Assembly: GCA_023362775.1 (NCBI GenBank)
Contig: JALMGJ010000003.1
Coordinates: 53,669,416-53,733,415 of the forward strand
Length of the DNA: 64,000 bases
Direction of reading: 5' to 3'
Origin: Charina bottae
Lineage: Eukaryota > Chordata > Lepidosauria > Squamata > Charinaidae
The notes beneath the pieces are model-generated. The model saw only the letters and a program-made list of their open reading frames with translations, did no database searches and was not told the origin of the DNA. Made by a program: the position numbers and the translations under genes. The first letter of the stretch is position 1; each line of letters opens with the position of its first letter. This document shows, in pieces, positions 1-12,592 of the stretch.

Positions 1-1984
1 GTTTTCAGGTGTTTTCTTTTGTTTTACTTAAGATTCCCAGGATTCTGGAATAGGCATTTGCTGACTGATCAGAGATTTGTGGCTCCTTTTGTGCACTTTT
101 GCCCAAACAATTTATCTAAAAGATTCAGTGATAGATAGAATGCTTGCAATCATAACCAAGCAGATTTCCTAATTGGTTCTAAATGTGTACATTACTTGGA
201 ACACCCAATCACTTAGCATAGCTTTACCATTGGTTGTTCATTCTGGGGTCCAGAATTGTCCACCTGGTGCTCTTCCACAGCATGGATCTTCAGTGTGTTA
301 ATACACTCTTTTGTCTTGTATAGTGGTCTATTTCTCTTGAGAGCACCAACAAAAATCAATGAAAGCTGTATTACTTTGCAGAGACACGGTGCAATATTAA
401 ATGCAGCTGTCCTGAGATCACGTAGTGGGGGTATGATTCAGAAGAGCAAAACCTTGCAATTAATTTCTCAGATAAAAAAAAATCTTATCTTAGGATTTAG
501 CTCACCTTCACCTCTCCAAAAGAAGGCAGGACACGTGAGCTAATATTCGAGTTAGTGTTTAATTAACCAAGGAAAAGTATCAATAAAGGAGCACCTTGAA
601 TGTCAGAGGTAATATGGAAATAGTGACTCTAATACAATGAAGTTTCTGATCAAGGCCATACCATATAAATAAGTTCTAGAACTGCATTAAAATGGAAAAA
701 GCAACGCAGAGAGAATGGATAATCTGCAGTCACTTGCTACATGTGTTGCTAAACAAATTTATAAAGGACTAATCTAGCTTTCATATCTTCATTTTCTATT
801 TGCAAATGCTGTACTGTATGTGAGAATCTCTACTTTAGAGTCCAGAATTTAGCCTTAGCGTTGCTATCTATGGATCTTTGCTTCATATTACCAGTTTGTG
901 TTGGATGCACAAACTTAACCAGTAGGAGAATATGTACAGTTTTTGTACCAAACTAAAAAAATCTACCTTATGTATTAAACTTAACCAGTAGTCACTATTA
1001 TACTAATAAATAGCATATAGTACTATAGTAACATAAAATATTGTTGTAAAATATCACAAATTCTCTGCCAAAGTAGCTTCATCCTTTGATTAGTAGAAAA
1101 TATTGCCTTTTCCAAGATGGATAAATTACACATTTCCAAAACCATTCCTTAACATCTGGAATAATATCACTTTTCCAATTTCTCAATTAGCCACACCTCT
1201 TCTCCATGCTTGATACAACCATAATTCCTGATAAACAGATTCCAGAGCTTTGGTATATAATTCAATGTCACTTTAACATCTTTAACATTTAAAGATTTTC
1301 CTGTAAATTTACTTATTAGCATTAAAATATCTAAAAAGGTAACAAATGATCACATGACTGGGTCAATGAACCCTCAAATTTTTTATACCTCCAACAAAGA
1401 AAATCTGATGTCTATCCTTTCAAGTACATTCTTCGGGGAGTCCAATACACGCTCAATGCAATTTTTTGATGAATCAACTTTAATCTCAAATCTATTGATA
1501 CCATTTTAAGGTATCAATAGATACCAAGCATGCCTCATTAGCATATCGGTGATTGTTCTAGGAGGCAAACTGTGCTACTAGAGGAAGCTGCTTGTTGCCC
1601 CTCCCACTTCCTCTTCTCTCTCTCTGATTCTTCCACCAATGGGTTAGGACGCACGTGCCTTAGCTCCTTCCATGGAGAGGCCATGCCTAGGCCTCAAGCC
1701 CTTTTCTCCACGCAGCCTCTGGCAGCAAACAGGGCCAGAGGTATGCAGTTTAGTGAACAGAAAGAAGAACTGAAACCAATTTTCTACTGAAATGGCTGTA
1801 CCTGGACAAAATAAATGTAAGAACTCTTTTGTACTTACTTTTTGTACCTGCAATGTCTAAGCGTGTGTTTCTTTATGCTTGGGTGGGCTAAAAGTGTAAG
1901 AATGAGAACCTGAATCTCTCTAACATGCTCACAGGCTCTGTTTTTAAACAATATTCCTTTTTCTGCCCATGAGTTTACACAACG
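1..1984. other. Upstream intergenic DNA, nothing recognised
   Basis: AT-rich. The short open frames (256-543, 1572-1790) have no domain, no codon bias I can see and no splice context. Confidence 0.6.
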
Positions 1985-2205
1985 TTAAGCTCTGCTCCAA
2001 TCACTGGTTCTAGCAGGCCACTGAATGATCTTCAGTAATCCACCCTCAGCCACAGAAAGTCACTGGGTCACTTTGGGTCAGTCATTCTCTGTCAGCGCAA
2101 CCTACCTTACAGGGTTGTTCTAGGGAAAATTAGTAGGAATGCTATGTATGTTGCCTTGAGCTCTTGATGAAAAGTGAGATATAAATCTAATAAATTATAA
2201 ATGCA
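1985..2205 (+). mobile_element. Decayed SINE with CR1-like tail
   Basis: CACTGGGTCACTTTGGGTCA, TACCTTACAGGGTTGTT and GAGATATAAATCTAATAAAT match the pattern of squamate SINE/CR1 tails (compare 24255-24717). Many changes, so old. Confidence 0.5.
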
Positions 2206-3394
2206 GGGTCTTCAGGAGATCTACAGACATTTTAGATATCCATATTCAATGTTGCTAACAAAATTGGTACAGTTAAAGGAAAACCATTGGTAATGTAATG
2301 TCATAAATGGCAGTCAGACTTCAAGAAATGTTTCCCTTCACTGTAGTTCTTTTTTAAAGCCTTTGTTGTTGTGTTACGCTAACTTTTCAGCCAGAGCAAT
2401 TTCCTATCCATTTAAATACCAACGGTCTAATGAAAGATGTATTTTAGCTTTTCAGTGTTTTGCAATAACCAACCTGGCAGATAACAACAGAAATTGAATC
2501 AATTGCTTCTGTTGCATTAATTTGTATGCCTTAGGAAATATCATGGCATTTTGTTTGGGCATAAAACGGTATTTAGTCAATGTTCCCCTACGGTGAAATG
2601 AGGCTATCTTTGATTCCTTTCTCCTTTTCTTGCTGGCGGATGGAATGTTGATGTTCTTTACTCCAACCAGTCTCGGTCCAGCTGTCCAGTGCACCACCCT
2701 TCCCAGCCTCTAACTCTGAGAACATCTGGGGAGGAAGGGGAAGGAGAAGGAGAAGGGAGGGATGGGAAGCGTATAGTTAGCATACAGCTTCGGTTTCTAG
2801 CAGCAAACCAGGTTTGAGCTTCCCTCCCTATGCATGAACCAAGGCTATAACTGCATGAAACAAACAAAGAAACAACACTTTTTTGTTTGTTGGATTGGTT
2901 TTTGGTTTTGGAGTGCATTCAGCCTTTCAGAGCTTTCAGTCATTTGTTTTATTTAATTTCAGACAGGGGGTCTGTGTGAGCTCAGGATCATGGCTCAGCA
3001 GTCCCAAAATAGGGGTATAGAGACTGCACACACTCCGCTATATATTATAGCTCCCAAAGTAGAGTAACTTTAAAAAAGAGAAATTGGTCTTCTCTCATCC
3101 AAATTCATCCGAGTTTGCCATTCTATAAAAGGTAGCTTATAATTGCTCACGCCATTGCTCCTCTAACTCAGGATCACAGATTTGCAGCCATTGGGCTGGG
3201 GTTCAGTGAGATGGTGTGACTGAAGTAGAGACACTTAGCATCCAAAGTGTGTTCTCAAAGACTGAACACCCTTCTATGCCTGGGGCTCCAGGTTACCAAG
3301 ATTCTACCTAAACAGTAGACCAACTAGTGAGTTTCTGCAATGTCAATTGAATTGGGTTATAAGACAAGTTATTAAACATCAAGAATGTTCTAAA
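2206..3394. other. Intergenic DNA, nothing recognised
   Basis: Contains a purine-rich GGGGAAGGAGAAGG stretch near 2730 and no identifiable element. 3754-4647 and 5533-6199 are likewise without assignable content. Confidence 0.55.
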
Positions 3395-3404
3395 AATGTT
3401 CTAA

Positions 3405-3743
3405 GAAGGGGCATGGTGGCTCAGCGGGTAAGACGCCAGGCTTGTCGATTGGAAGATCGCAAGTTCGGAGGTTCGAGACCCTAGCCCCGCGTGACGGAGT
3501 GAGCTCCCGCACTCGCCCCAGCTCTTGCCAACCTAGCAATTCAAAAGCATGCAAATGCAAGTAGATTAATAGGTACCCCTTTGGTGGGTAGGTAACAGCG
3601 TTCCGCGTGCGTCATGCCAGCCACATGACCATGGAAGCGTCTTTGGACAATGCTGGCTCTTCGGCTAACAAACGGAGATGAGCACCGGCCCCTAGAGTCG
3701 GACACGACTGCACAAATGTGCGGGGGGAACCTTTACCTTTACT
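3405..3743 (+). mobile_element. Sauria-type tRNA-derived SINE with 10-bp TSD
   Basis: A tRNA-like head with A box (TGGCTCAGCGGG) and B box (GGTTCGAGACC), the body AGCTCTTGCCAACCTAGCAA, and the tail AGTCGGACACGACTGC ... ACCTTTACCTTT. TSD AATGTTCTAA at 3395-3404 and 3744-3753. Confidence 0.92.
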
Positions 3744-4647
3744 AATGTTCTAAACAGAATTGTATATCACGTGTCAAAGCATAAACCAGATTGAAAAGAA
3801 GTGTTGGGGAACAAGGAACCACACCAACAACTCAAGAAGAGCTACTCAGGAAAGAGACTTTATTAGGCAACAGCTGCTGGGTAAAGGGAGAAGAGCTCTG
3901 AACAAGGAAAACGATAGGTTTTATGGCTTACGTGTTCTAAGCACAGAGTCCTGTTAACTTGGGTACTGCAGCTGAACAGACGCAAACAGGAAAGCTATCT
4001 GTCTTTATAATTACTGTTATTACGGAGCTGCAAAAGTGGACATTCTAGTGATTTTCCTCTCCTTTCTTGCTTTCAGACACGTAAGTTCTTTTTCTCCAGC
4101 ATGGCTAGCACTTCCGTTATTTTGGTTGTTTACAGTATGGGTTAGAAAAGCTGTAGAAAAGCATTGTTAGAATTCTTATCAAAGGTCACGTATACCAATC
4201 TCATGACTGGGTTGATTTTATCATCTGATTTGATCACCTCCTTTTGGAATCTTTAGTAACATTCAGCACCTTCTCATTTGGTCTCTTCAGAAGGTATGGT
4301 AAGAATCTCAACAGTATTGCATTGTAGACCACTTGGTGATGCATAGCATAACAGGCAGTATGTAAACATTTGAAAAACGTTTTTTTTTAATTCAATTTTT
4401 AAAATTGGTACTGTATTCTGCCTGTCAAACTTGAGTTTTTAAAACCTGTGCAGAGAAGTCATTGTCTAAAGCTGATGTGCATATTGTATATTGATGTTTG
4501 TACAAATGTTCTGTGAAATCAGTCATTGGGCACATCCAGACAGCTGGTTTAACATGGTTTGCTCCAGTCTGTGAGGTGGCACAAAGTATGCCAGCCTAAA
4601 TTTGCTCTGCTTATATAGCCTGTCTTTACTCTGCCTTGGTAAAAGGC

Positions 4648-5532
4648 TAGCATTGGAGGGTAGGTTAAGATAGGAGCTGATACTCACACACAAAACCAGT
4701 ACTTAAACAAATGAAGGATTTTATTCTGGACACTAAGATAATTATGCTAATAAAGTAGTGTGATCTAATACTATTTACAGGTGAAACTATTATTTACAAA
4801 CCCAGTATGTACAAAATATTATAAGAAATATAAGAAATCAAGTCTTAACCTACTTAATTTTCCTCCCTCTCAAGTCCCTTTCCCTCACTTTCCGCTTAGG
4901 CTTCTTCTCCCCCCCCCCCCTTATCTCAATGGCTGATAACAGAAAGTCTGTGAGTTCCTCCCGGCTGTTTTGCTGCCAGACAAAGCCTTTAACTCACAAA
5001 GTTCCACTGTCCAGTATCTGAATCTCCTTGGACACAACACAGCCCATCCTCCTGGTCTCTCCATGTGTTCACAAGCGGCTCCAGGATTTTCTTCCCGGTC
5101 TTCCTCCTAGTCTCAGGGCTGGAATCTCTGGACTTGCAGGCTCCACTTCACTCCACGTATGTGAGTTCCTCCCTTGTCTGGCTGCCAAACAAAGCCTTTA
5201 ACTACTGTCCAGTATCTCCAGGGCTTCCTCTTCGTCTCAGGCCCGGAATCTCTGGACTTGGTAAGCTCCACTCCACATTAACCAGGTGATGTCCTCTCCA
5301 GCAGCATGTCCTGCAACATCTGCAATTAAAAAACCCTTTCCCTGCTCTTCCTTGCTCTTTTCCCTGACATATTTGTACTTTACAGGTGCCTTCTAGCATT
5401 TTCCTCTTTCTGCCTATATGCTCTTGGCCTTGTGCTGAGTCATCTGCCTTCCTAAAACAAACGAACAAAAAATCCATGACCTTGGCATAGATCCAACCAG
5501 TTTTCTTCAGCCAGGTACTTCACCCTGCAACA
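4648..5532 (-). mobile_element. LTR-like repeat, minus strand, with internal duplication
   Basis: Reverse-complement relative of 44702-45488 (shared GGAATCTCTGGACTTG, GCCTTTAACTCACAAAG, GACTCAGCACAAGG reversed). A stretch is duplicated in tandem: GTGAGTTCCTCCC ... CAAAGCCTTTAACT occurs at 4950 and 5160. No TSD found. Confidence 0.5.
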
Positions 5533-6199
5533 GTTAGCAAGTACTGTCCTAACACTTTCCTACAGGGTAAGTTAAGTTAAGTTGCAGTGATTGGTGGATT
5601 TCCCAGCTAGTGGGAAAAACATCCACTCTCCTAATATGGTCTGGGACTGGGAGGAGAAAGCTCAGTTTAACCACTTTCAGGACCTTTATAGTTTGCTTTA
5701 GAGAAGTCCCGGTCTACTCCTTCCTCTAGCAATCTTTGCGGTACTCCTGCTGCTCCTCTCCCGATGTCACGTCAGTTTAACACCACGAGGTCATGGGCTG
5801 AAGTCAGCGGAGTCCGGGGAAGAGGGTGTGTGACTGCGGCTGTTGAAAGTGGCATAAAGAACTGGGCAGATTCTATCCCCTGCCCGCCAAGGTCCACGCA
5901 TCAAGCAAATAGCAAAGCTTGTGTCAGGAAAAGAAGAAAAACTTTGCTTCCATATTGTATCAGAAAACCTTGAAATTAGCTGGGCTTGCTCTAGGCTGGA
6001 GATGGGAGGAAGCCTGTGTTGTACAGAGGGACCCTTCAAGAACAGTTAGCCAGGTATTCTCCAGCAGAAGTTTAGGAGGACATGTGGAGGTGCCCTGTCT
6101 CTCACAGATGATTTTCTTCGAAGGAAAAAAAATGATGTAGTAGTTTCTTCTAGTTTTGTTCCTTTGTGTTGTACTATTTGTTTAATACATCACCATTTT

Positions 6200-6437
6200 A
6201 TTTATTTTTTTGGTGCCTCTGAGTCAGTGTTGACTCCTGACGACTGCCTGAACAAGTCCCTGCAGTTTTCTTGGCAAGATTTTGGAAGTGGTTTGCCCTT
6301 GCCTCCTTCCTAGGGCTGAGAGAAGTGACCAACCGAAGGTCACCGAGGTGGCTTCGTGCCTAAGGCAAGACTAGAACTCACAGTCTCCTGGTTTCTAGCC
6401 TGATGCCTTAGCCAGTTTGGTGTAGTGGTTATAGTCT
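6200..6437 (-). mobile_element. tRNA-derived SINE, third family, with inverted 5' head
   Basis: Minus-strand copy of the family at 12361-12592. The first ~25 bp of the head (GCCAGTTTGGTGTAGTGGTT, 6413-6432) run in plus orientation, while the rest (6200-6412) is in minus orientation. Confidence 0.75.
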
Positions 6438-6545
6438 TCATTTAGTGACTGCCTCATTTAGTGACCACTTCACTCAACAACTGAGTTGCTGGTCCCAATT
6501 GTGATTGTTAAACAAGGACTACTTGTATTCATGTATTACAATCTT
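6432..6545. mobile_element. Fragment related to the Tigger-like MITE
   Basis: TTCATTTAGTGACTGCCTCATTTAGTGACC ... AACAAGGACTACTTGTA echoes the end regions of that family. Weak. Confidence 0.35.
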
Positions 6546-7015
6546 AATAATCCTCCCTACACTGATAGATCTCAGGACAGGATATCATCCATAAAAGTAA
6601 TAGAAGAAATATAGTAAATGCATAGTCACAACAAAAAGTCCTTGTGCAGAATGGCAGGTTAAGACTGAGCTACTATCATTTAAGACAAACTCTTGGATGA
6701 CTTCACCTGTTGCTGAATGAAACCAATGTTGGTTGGTGAAAGGATCACTCTTTAAATTAATTGTGCCTTCATTTTTATTCTTTCATACTATTATTGAAGG
6801 TTGTATATTAAAGAAGAACATCACAAACCAAATTGCAAAGATTCTTGTCTAGGCCTGAAGAGGGGAACCTGTTGCCCTACAAAACCTCTTTCACCTCTTT
6901 CTTTTGCTGGTGGGAATTGTAGTTCAAAACATTTGGAAATCTGTAGTTCTCACACTCCTTATCTAGACATAAAATGGTCGGGGTTTTAGCTCAAACCATG
7001 CAAAAAGCTCTAAAT

Positions 7016-7305
7016 CAGAGCTTTCCAAACTGTGTGTCGGGACTCGTTAGTGTGTTGGCTGCAGTGTCTGGGTGTGTCGCGGCTGCTGCTGCCTCCGAGC
7101 CCTGCCAGGATTCCGCGCAGGTCCTAGTGCCCGCCTTGTGCCTGGCTGCCTCCAAACCTGCTGTGAGTCCGCGCAGGTCCTAGTGCCTGCCTTGTGCCCT
7201 GCTGTAAGAGTGTGTTGCGAAATGATGCCCTGCTGTAAGAGTGTGTCGCGAAATGATGCATGTCTAAAAAGTGTGTCACCAACATGAAAAGTTTGGAAAG
7301 CTCTG
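7016..7305. mobile_element. GC-rich hAT MITE, copy A
   Basis: Inverted ends CAGAGCTTTCCAAAC and GTTTGGAAAGCTCTG. The inside carries a ~60-bp near-repeat (GCGCAGGTCCTAGTGCC twice). The left flank is CTCTAAAT, which is not repeated on its own right side but is repeated at 8077-8084. Closest relative in the window: 59977-60205, inverted. Confidence 0.85.
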
Positions 7306-7805
7306 GATTAAGGTATCACTGTAACACAGGTACAAGGAAAGGAAAACTTCTTAGACTTTCCACCAAAGGAAAGGGAGATTATGATTTGTAACATACATCC
7401 CCCTTCAGTGATGTTTAGAAAATGTTGGTGGAGCTCAGGGAGTACCATGATTTCTTCAGGAATATATGGGAGTTAGACTATTATGGATCAGAATTTGTTA
7501 ATGGCCACCTGCTTTGGCATCAAAAGAAAATAATGTTTAATGTGTTGCAGCTGGGGCTATGTGAAAGAGTGAGATTATGCATGCAACTTCTTCTATAGTG
7601 ATGGAGAACTCTGCACATTTTCAACATGTGCATCTTGTTATGCAAACCACACATTGTTACTGTATGCATGCTCCCGACTAAATCATACTACACCCCCCTT
7701 CATTAAATCAACAACATGTGAACATGGATGTATGCATATCCTATATATTTGCACTTTCAGTTGTCAAATGGAGGTTTTGTGCAAATAAGAAAATATTCTG
7801 TAGTT

Positions 7806-8076
7806 CAGAGCTTTCCAAACTGTGTGTCGCGACACAAAAGTGTGTCGCCACACACAGTCTGGTGTGTCGCCACACAACCCGGAAGCGCTGATCATCATCA
7901 GCGCTTCCGGATTTTCCCGCGGCAACACACCAACGGTGGCGCGCAAAAACTTGAAAGCGGCAGCAGCGCTTCCGGGTATTTGCGCGCTGCCGCAATGGCG
8001 GCACTTCCGGGTTTTCCCACGGCGACACACCAACGGCAGTTGGTGTGTCGCCGCGGGAAAACTTTGGAAAGCCCTG
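7806..8076. mobile_element. GC-rich hAT MITE, copy B
   Basis: Ends CAGAGCTTTCCAAAC and TTTGGAAAGCCCTG. The inside has hairpin modules of the ACCCGGAAGCGCTGAT type. The right flank is CTCTAAAT (8077-8084), identical to the left flank of copy A. Confidence 0.85.
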
Positions 8077-8084
8077 CTCTAAAT

Positions 8085-9329
8085 GCTCTTCATGACTCCT
8101 GAAGTGCCTGTTCAGAGACAAGAGATATCAGCTTTATACCCCTTCCAGGTACTCTTTTCTTTCCAGTGCTTTCATGAGAGAACAGTGACTCCATAATATC
8201 AACTCAGATCTTTCTTTTCCAAAAGGTCATTCTTCACAAGCTATCTTTCCAGCTCATAAAGTTAGCTGGCTGCAAATGCTAACTAAAACACAGACGACAT
8301 TGTACAGACAATTGTGTTCTAATTTTTTTCAAACAATAATTAAGCCCTTCCCCACTCAGTTCTTCTGTTTTTAGGATTTATCTAGATATTTTTCCTCCTG
8401 AATCCTCTTGTGCCAAGTAATTTGACCGAGGTGAAGGGAATCCAGAATGTGAGTTCTGTGTGTTTTGTAAGCTCTGTGTTATTGAAATGAAATTTAAACA
8501 TACACAAATCTACCACATGGTTCTTTTACATTTCGACAGGTTTCCTCACAGGAGCCTATTTCATGAGAAAAACCAGTCATCGGCAGAAGTGAGGAGAAAG
8601 AATGAAATTTCACTTAATTGGATTTCCAGTCTGATGAATATTATATCCTTAAGGCAGAAGGAGATTTCATGTTGGCTCTGGAAGAAGTCATGTTTCTGGA
8701 ACTGTCTTGGCAAGACTTGTCCATTCATAGGCTAAATACGGTACAGTACAGCAATATACATCTCCGAGTTCTGTTGAGATAAGGGTGGCTTCAGGTCAAG
8801 AAGTTTGCAAAGTTGTTGCAACTTTCTCAGCTTCTATTGCCTTTGGCCTTGTTCTCTGGTAAATAGCAGTAAAGCCCTTTTGTTATAATAACTTGTTTAT
8901 GTTGATCTAACAAAGAGAAATAAGCTGTCTGCATGGCTCCAAAGAGAAGAAGACCCCTTGCTGATCAGCCTCTGTAGTGCAGCGGTAGCACTTCCACTTT
9001 CTCTTCCTTCATCTGTTGAAGAAGATAAAAGCATAATGTCAGGAGGCTTCAACTGTCAGAAAAGAAGGTTATAATTACCCAGATTTAAATGTATATTTCA
9101 TGGCATATCTTCCCCCAGGAGTTAATAAAAGGCAAGTATGTGAATGTGCAGAACTCAGTAATCCAACGTTCCAGGGACTTCCGTTTCCTACTGGACTATC
9201 CAGACTTCCCCCTTGACCATGATAACTCTGGCTTGAGCATTAAGATCCTGCTAAATCATCATCATGAGCTAATGAGATGGCTCCATTGTCTGTAAGATCT
9301 GATTCTTTCTCCTTGCCTTTTTAATTATA
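8085..9329. other. Intergenic DNA, nothing recognised
   Basis: No coding or repeat signature beyond the hAT copy that precedes it. 6546-7007 and 7306-7805 (between the two hAT copies) are also unassigned. Confidence 0.55.
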
Positions 9330-9452
9330 TATTGATGTTTTAATTGTTGATTGTTTTTTTTTATATTGCTATTTTATAGTTTTTTATTGTAAGCCACCCA
9401 GAGTCACGTTTTGTGAGATGAGTGGCTATATAAATATAATAAATAAATAAAC
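9330..9452 (+). mobile_element. CR1 LINE 3' tail
   Basis: TTATTGTAAGCCACCCAGAG ... GATGAGTGGCTATATAAATA then (AAAT)n. Confidence 0.7.
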
Positions 9453-9774
9453 CATGGGGCACATAGAAATTGAAAATCTTTTTGTTTGAACCTGGACAAA
9501 CTATGTTGGTCTGCCATCTTCTGCCAAGATATGATGTGGTAGCTGCTGGCCTTTTGTAAGGCCTTGAAAATTTGGTTTTGTTCCCGAGCCTGGGGCCCTG
9601 TCAGCCCTTTGAGATAGTCCAGAGAAGAAGCACCAACCATGAGTACTACATTACCTTTATTGTATGGTTACAGTCACTGAATCTTGCAAGTCTGAAAGTA
9701 CCTTTCCCTTCCCTTACTTTTACTCTCCTGCAAACTAAGGAGGGTCCCTTCTGAGACGTTTTCTCCACCCACAC

Positions 9775-9870
9775 CCCTCATTCATACTCAGATTTCATTT
9801 ATCAGTCCATTGTCTAGGCTGCAGTTCTTCCTCCTGTCTCTCAAGGTCATTCTCACATACTACTGCAGGC
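9775..9870 (+). repeat. Direct repeat, left copy (partner 10432-10528)
   Basis: CAGATTTCATTTATCAGTCC, TTGTCTAGGCTGCAGTTCTT and CCTCCTGTCTC recur about 660 bp downstream with around 85 percent identity by eye. Confidence 0.75.
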
Positions 9871-9914
9871 CCTGGGTATGAGATGGAGCTTGATGGAGCC
9901 TTTCTCATGGTTGT

Positions 9915-10065
9915 GTTAATGGTGTTTTTTTATTATACCTGGTTGCTGTGTGTTTATATTTTTTGAATTATGTGTGTTTTTATCTATTTTATTGTAAGTC
10001 GCCCAGAGTCAAGTAAGTGAGATGGGAGGCCATATAAATCAATTAAATAAATAAATAAATACATT
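9915..10065 (+). mobile_element. CR1 LINE 3' tail
   Basis: ATTGTAAGTCGCCCAGAGTC ... GATGGGAGGCCATATAAATC then (AAAT)n. Confidence 0.7.
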
Positions 10066-10142
10066 TGTTTTAGTACCTTCCTTATGAACAGAAGTTATTC
10101 CAAATATTCATTTTATTTTTGGAAGTCTCACTGATTTTTGTA

Positions 10143-10427
10143 CAGGTAGTCCTCGAGTTACAACCACTTGTTCAGCGACCATTCAAAATTACAATGGTGC
10201 TGAACAAGGGGGACTTAAGACCAGTCTGTGAAGTTGTGGCTTTCGCAGCATCCCCTCAGTCATGTGATTGCAATCCGGGTGCTTGGGTGCCTGGCTTATG
10301 ATTACATCGCAGTGAGCAGTGGTCACATGATCAGCATTTGCGACCTTCCCTACCGACTTCCTACAAGCAAAGTCAATGGGGAAGCCAGCAGGGAAGGTTG
10401 CAAGTCACTCCCTTAAGTCGCTCCCAA
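10143..10427. mobile_element. Tigger/mariner-like MITE, right end missing
   Basis: Starts CAGGTAGTCCTCGAGTTACA after TA. It shares GACTTAAGACCAGTC and CAATGGGGAAGCC(A/G)GCAGG with 40049-40635, then stops near 10427. Confidence 0.6.
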
Positions 10428-10431
10428 CATT

Positions 10432-10528
10432 TTCCCTCCTTCAGACTCAAATTTCATTTATCAGACTGTTGTCTAGGCTGCGGCTCTTCCTCCTGTCTCC
10501 CAAGGCCATTCCCACATATCATTACAGT
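10432..10528 (+). repeat. Direct repeat, right copy (partner 9775-9870)
   Basis: It follows the truncated Tigger-like MITE and repeats the 9775 segment in the same orientation. Confidence 0.75.
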
Positions 10529-12234
10529 AGGTGAAATGGCACTGCCACCTTAAAACAGCAAAAATAAAATAAAATACAACCATGCGAAAACCTAAAGCAG
10601 CAGACAACCTGTAATGTACTCATTGGTGACAGAACCACAGCTACAGCTTTCTTAGTTCTATGGAGCTGGTGTTCTGTGGAGGTCCCGCACTCTTTCAAAA
10701 CAGCAGTAAACCTGTTCTCATAAAGGAGCCCACGTAAGACCCAACAAGAGCTCCAGCAAGTGCCAGTCAGGTATTATATGGGCAGATGCCTCTGTGGAAG
10801 TCAGATGCCTGGCTTCTCCTGCAGCCCAATCCAATGGCCATGGAGGGCAATGCCCAGCAACCAAAGGGAGAATCTTTGCCCACAGAATTGCCCACAGAAT
10901 TATAAAATGGCCAATAGAAGCTAGACAGATCCCAACTCCTAATCGTGTCAACAACTACGTTGCTGAGGAAGCACGCTATACTGTGTCAATGGCAAGAAGA
11001 GGAAAAACACTATTTGAGACCTGGAACAACTAAAGATGACTTTAGGCTGTAGGCTGGGGATGAGACAAAGGCAGCGTCATGAGAACAGGGCATTAAAAAA
11101 AATATTACCAGGGCATGTTCATGGTGCAGTTGGGGGATATGAGGATGAGACTATTAATATTAACATCTCAAGGCAGTCTTCCCCAGACTTGATACATTTG
11201 AGACCTATAGGATTATAACTCCCCAATTCCCAGGAACCATAGCCAATAAGGGGTAAGGAGTAAGAGAAAGAAGTTCAACCATACATTGTAGAAAGTACAT
11301 CCAGATCCCTATTGGGATTTGGATGAACAAGAATTCTTTCTGGAAAACTTTGATGGGCAGCAGTCTTTTTTCTTCAAAAGTCTTAAGATCTCCCATAAGC
11401 AGAGCCACAGAAACAGCAAAAGAAGTATAGCTTATTTTCAAAGTTGTTTTTGTAGGAATCCATATTCCTTGTCACTTGGATGTCTTTATATGTACAATTG
11501 AAGGATGTGCTGCAGGAAAGACACACACTGCTGATAACCAGTTCTTCAAAAGCTTCATTTGGCTTTTTGTGGTTGCTTTGAGGCTGATGACACTCTGGCA
11601 ACATTGACTCTCAGAAGAATGATTTGACTGCAATTTAAAGCATACTGACAGCGGTAACTTCTGAAATTGTTATAGAAGTGCCATCCAGGAACTTAATTTT
11701 TTATAAAGGTTTGAAATGACATTCCTCTCATTTTTTTCAAGATAAAGTGCCAGGAGTTGTTCTTCAAATTGTTCATTCTGGATACTCTTTGCAGTGGGCT
11801 TAGCAAATGAGAGTTTTGTAATCGGGATGTCAGGATGCCATAATAGTATAGGCCTGTGGACACGTCCATTTTATAATTTAAGGTAAATTTAATGAACTTA
11901 ACTGGAACCAAGCAGGATGATATAAAAATATGACAGACCAGAAAATCAACACACACTCTTTTTTAACCCTTTTTTTACCCTTCAGTCTTTTTTCCTCTTG
12001 CTTTTTGATTAGTTGTGAGGCAACCAAGAGAGCAAGGCAATTTTCCTTTCAGTTGTTTAAAATTAAACTCTTAATTTGAACTGGACATTCCAAATCAGAA
12101 TGTAATACATAAAACTTTTTGCCAAACTACTTTTATAGTTACATCTTACCTCAAGTCAGGGGTGGGGGATTGCAGGGGCTCCTGAATTTTTAAAAAAGTA
12201 TTATTTTTAATACAATGTTTTGATTTAGTAATTT
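10529..12234. other. Intergenic DNA, nothing recognised
   Basis: A tandem TTGCCCACAGAATT near 10880 is the only small structure noted. 12605-14019 and 14605-15302 also show no feature I can name. Confidence 0.55.
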
Positions 12235-12319
12235 TCACTTTTATGTTTTTTATTTTATTTGTGTTGTGTTATATATAAGCTGCCTAGAGCTGAGAAGTGA
12301 GGTGCCACACAAATTGCAG

Positions 12320-12360
<41 letters not shown>
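12235..12360 (+). mobile_element. CR1 LINE 3' tail with (AACT)n
   Basis: ATATATAAGCTGCCTAGAGC ... AAGTGAGGTGCCACACAAAT followed directly by (AACT)n at 12319-12359. Confidence 0.65.
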
Positions 12361-12592
12361 TGGAGAGCCAGTTTGGTGTAGTGGTTAAGGCATCAGGCTA
12401 GAAACCAGGAGACCATGTGTTCTAGTCCCGCCTTAGGCACAAAGCCATCTGGGTGACCTTGGACCAGTCACTTTCTCTCAACCCTAGGAAGGAGGCAAGG
12501 GCAAACCACTTCTGAAAAACATTGCCAAGAAAACTGCAGGGACTTATCCAGGCAGTCTCCGAGAATCAAACATAATTGAACGGATAAAAACA
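12361..12592 (+). mobile_element. tRNA-derived SINE, third family, inside an (AACT)n tract
   Basis: Head GAGAGCCAGTTTGGTGTAGTGG with B-box-like GTTCTAGTCCC, then GTGACCTTGGACCAGTCACT, and the tail GCAGTCTCCGAGAATC ... TTGAACGGAT, similar to the RTE 3' end. It sits inside (AACT)n, so its TSD cannot be separated from the microsatellite. Confidence 0.82.

Noticed and set aside
7728..8121. Open frames of about 125 codons on both strands
   Set aside because: They cover hAT MITE copy B and depend on its stop-poor GC-rich sequence.
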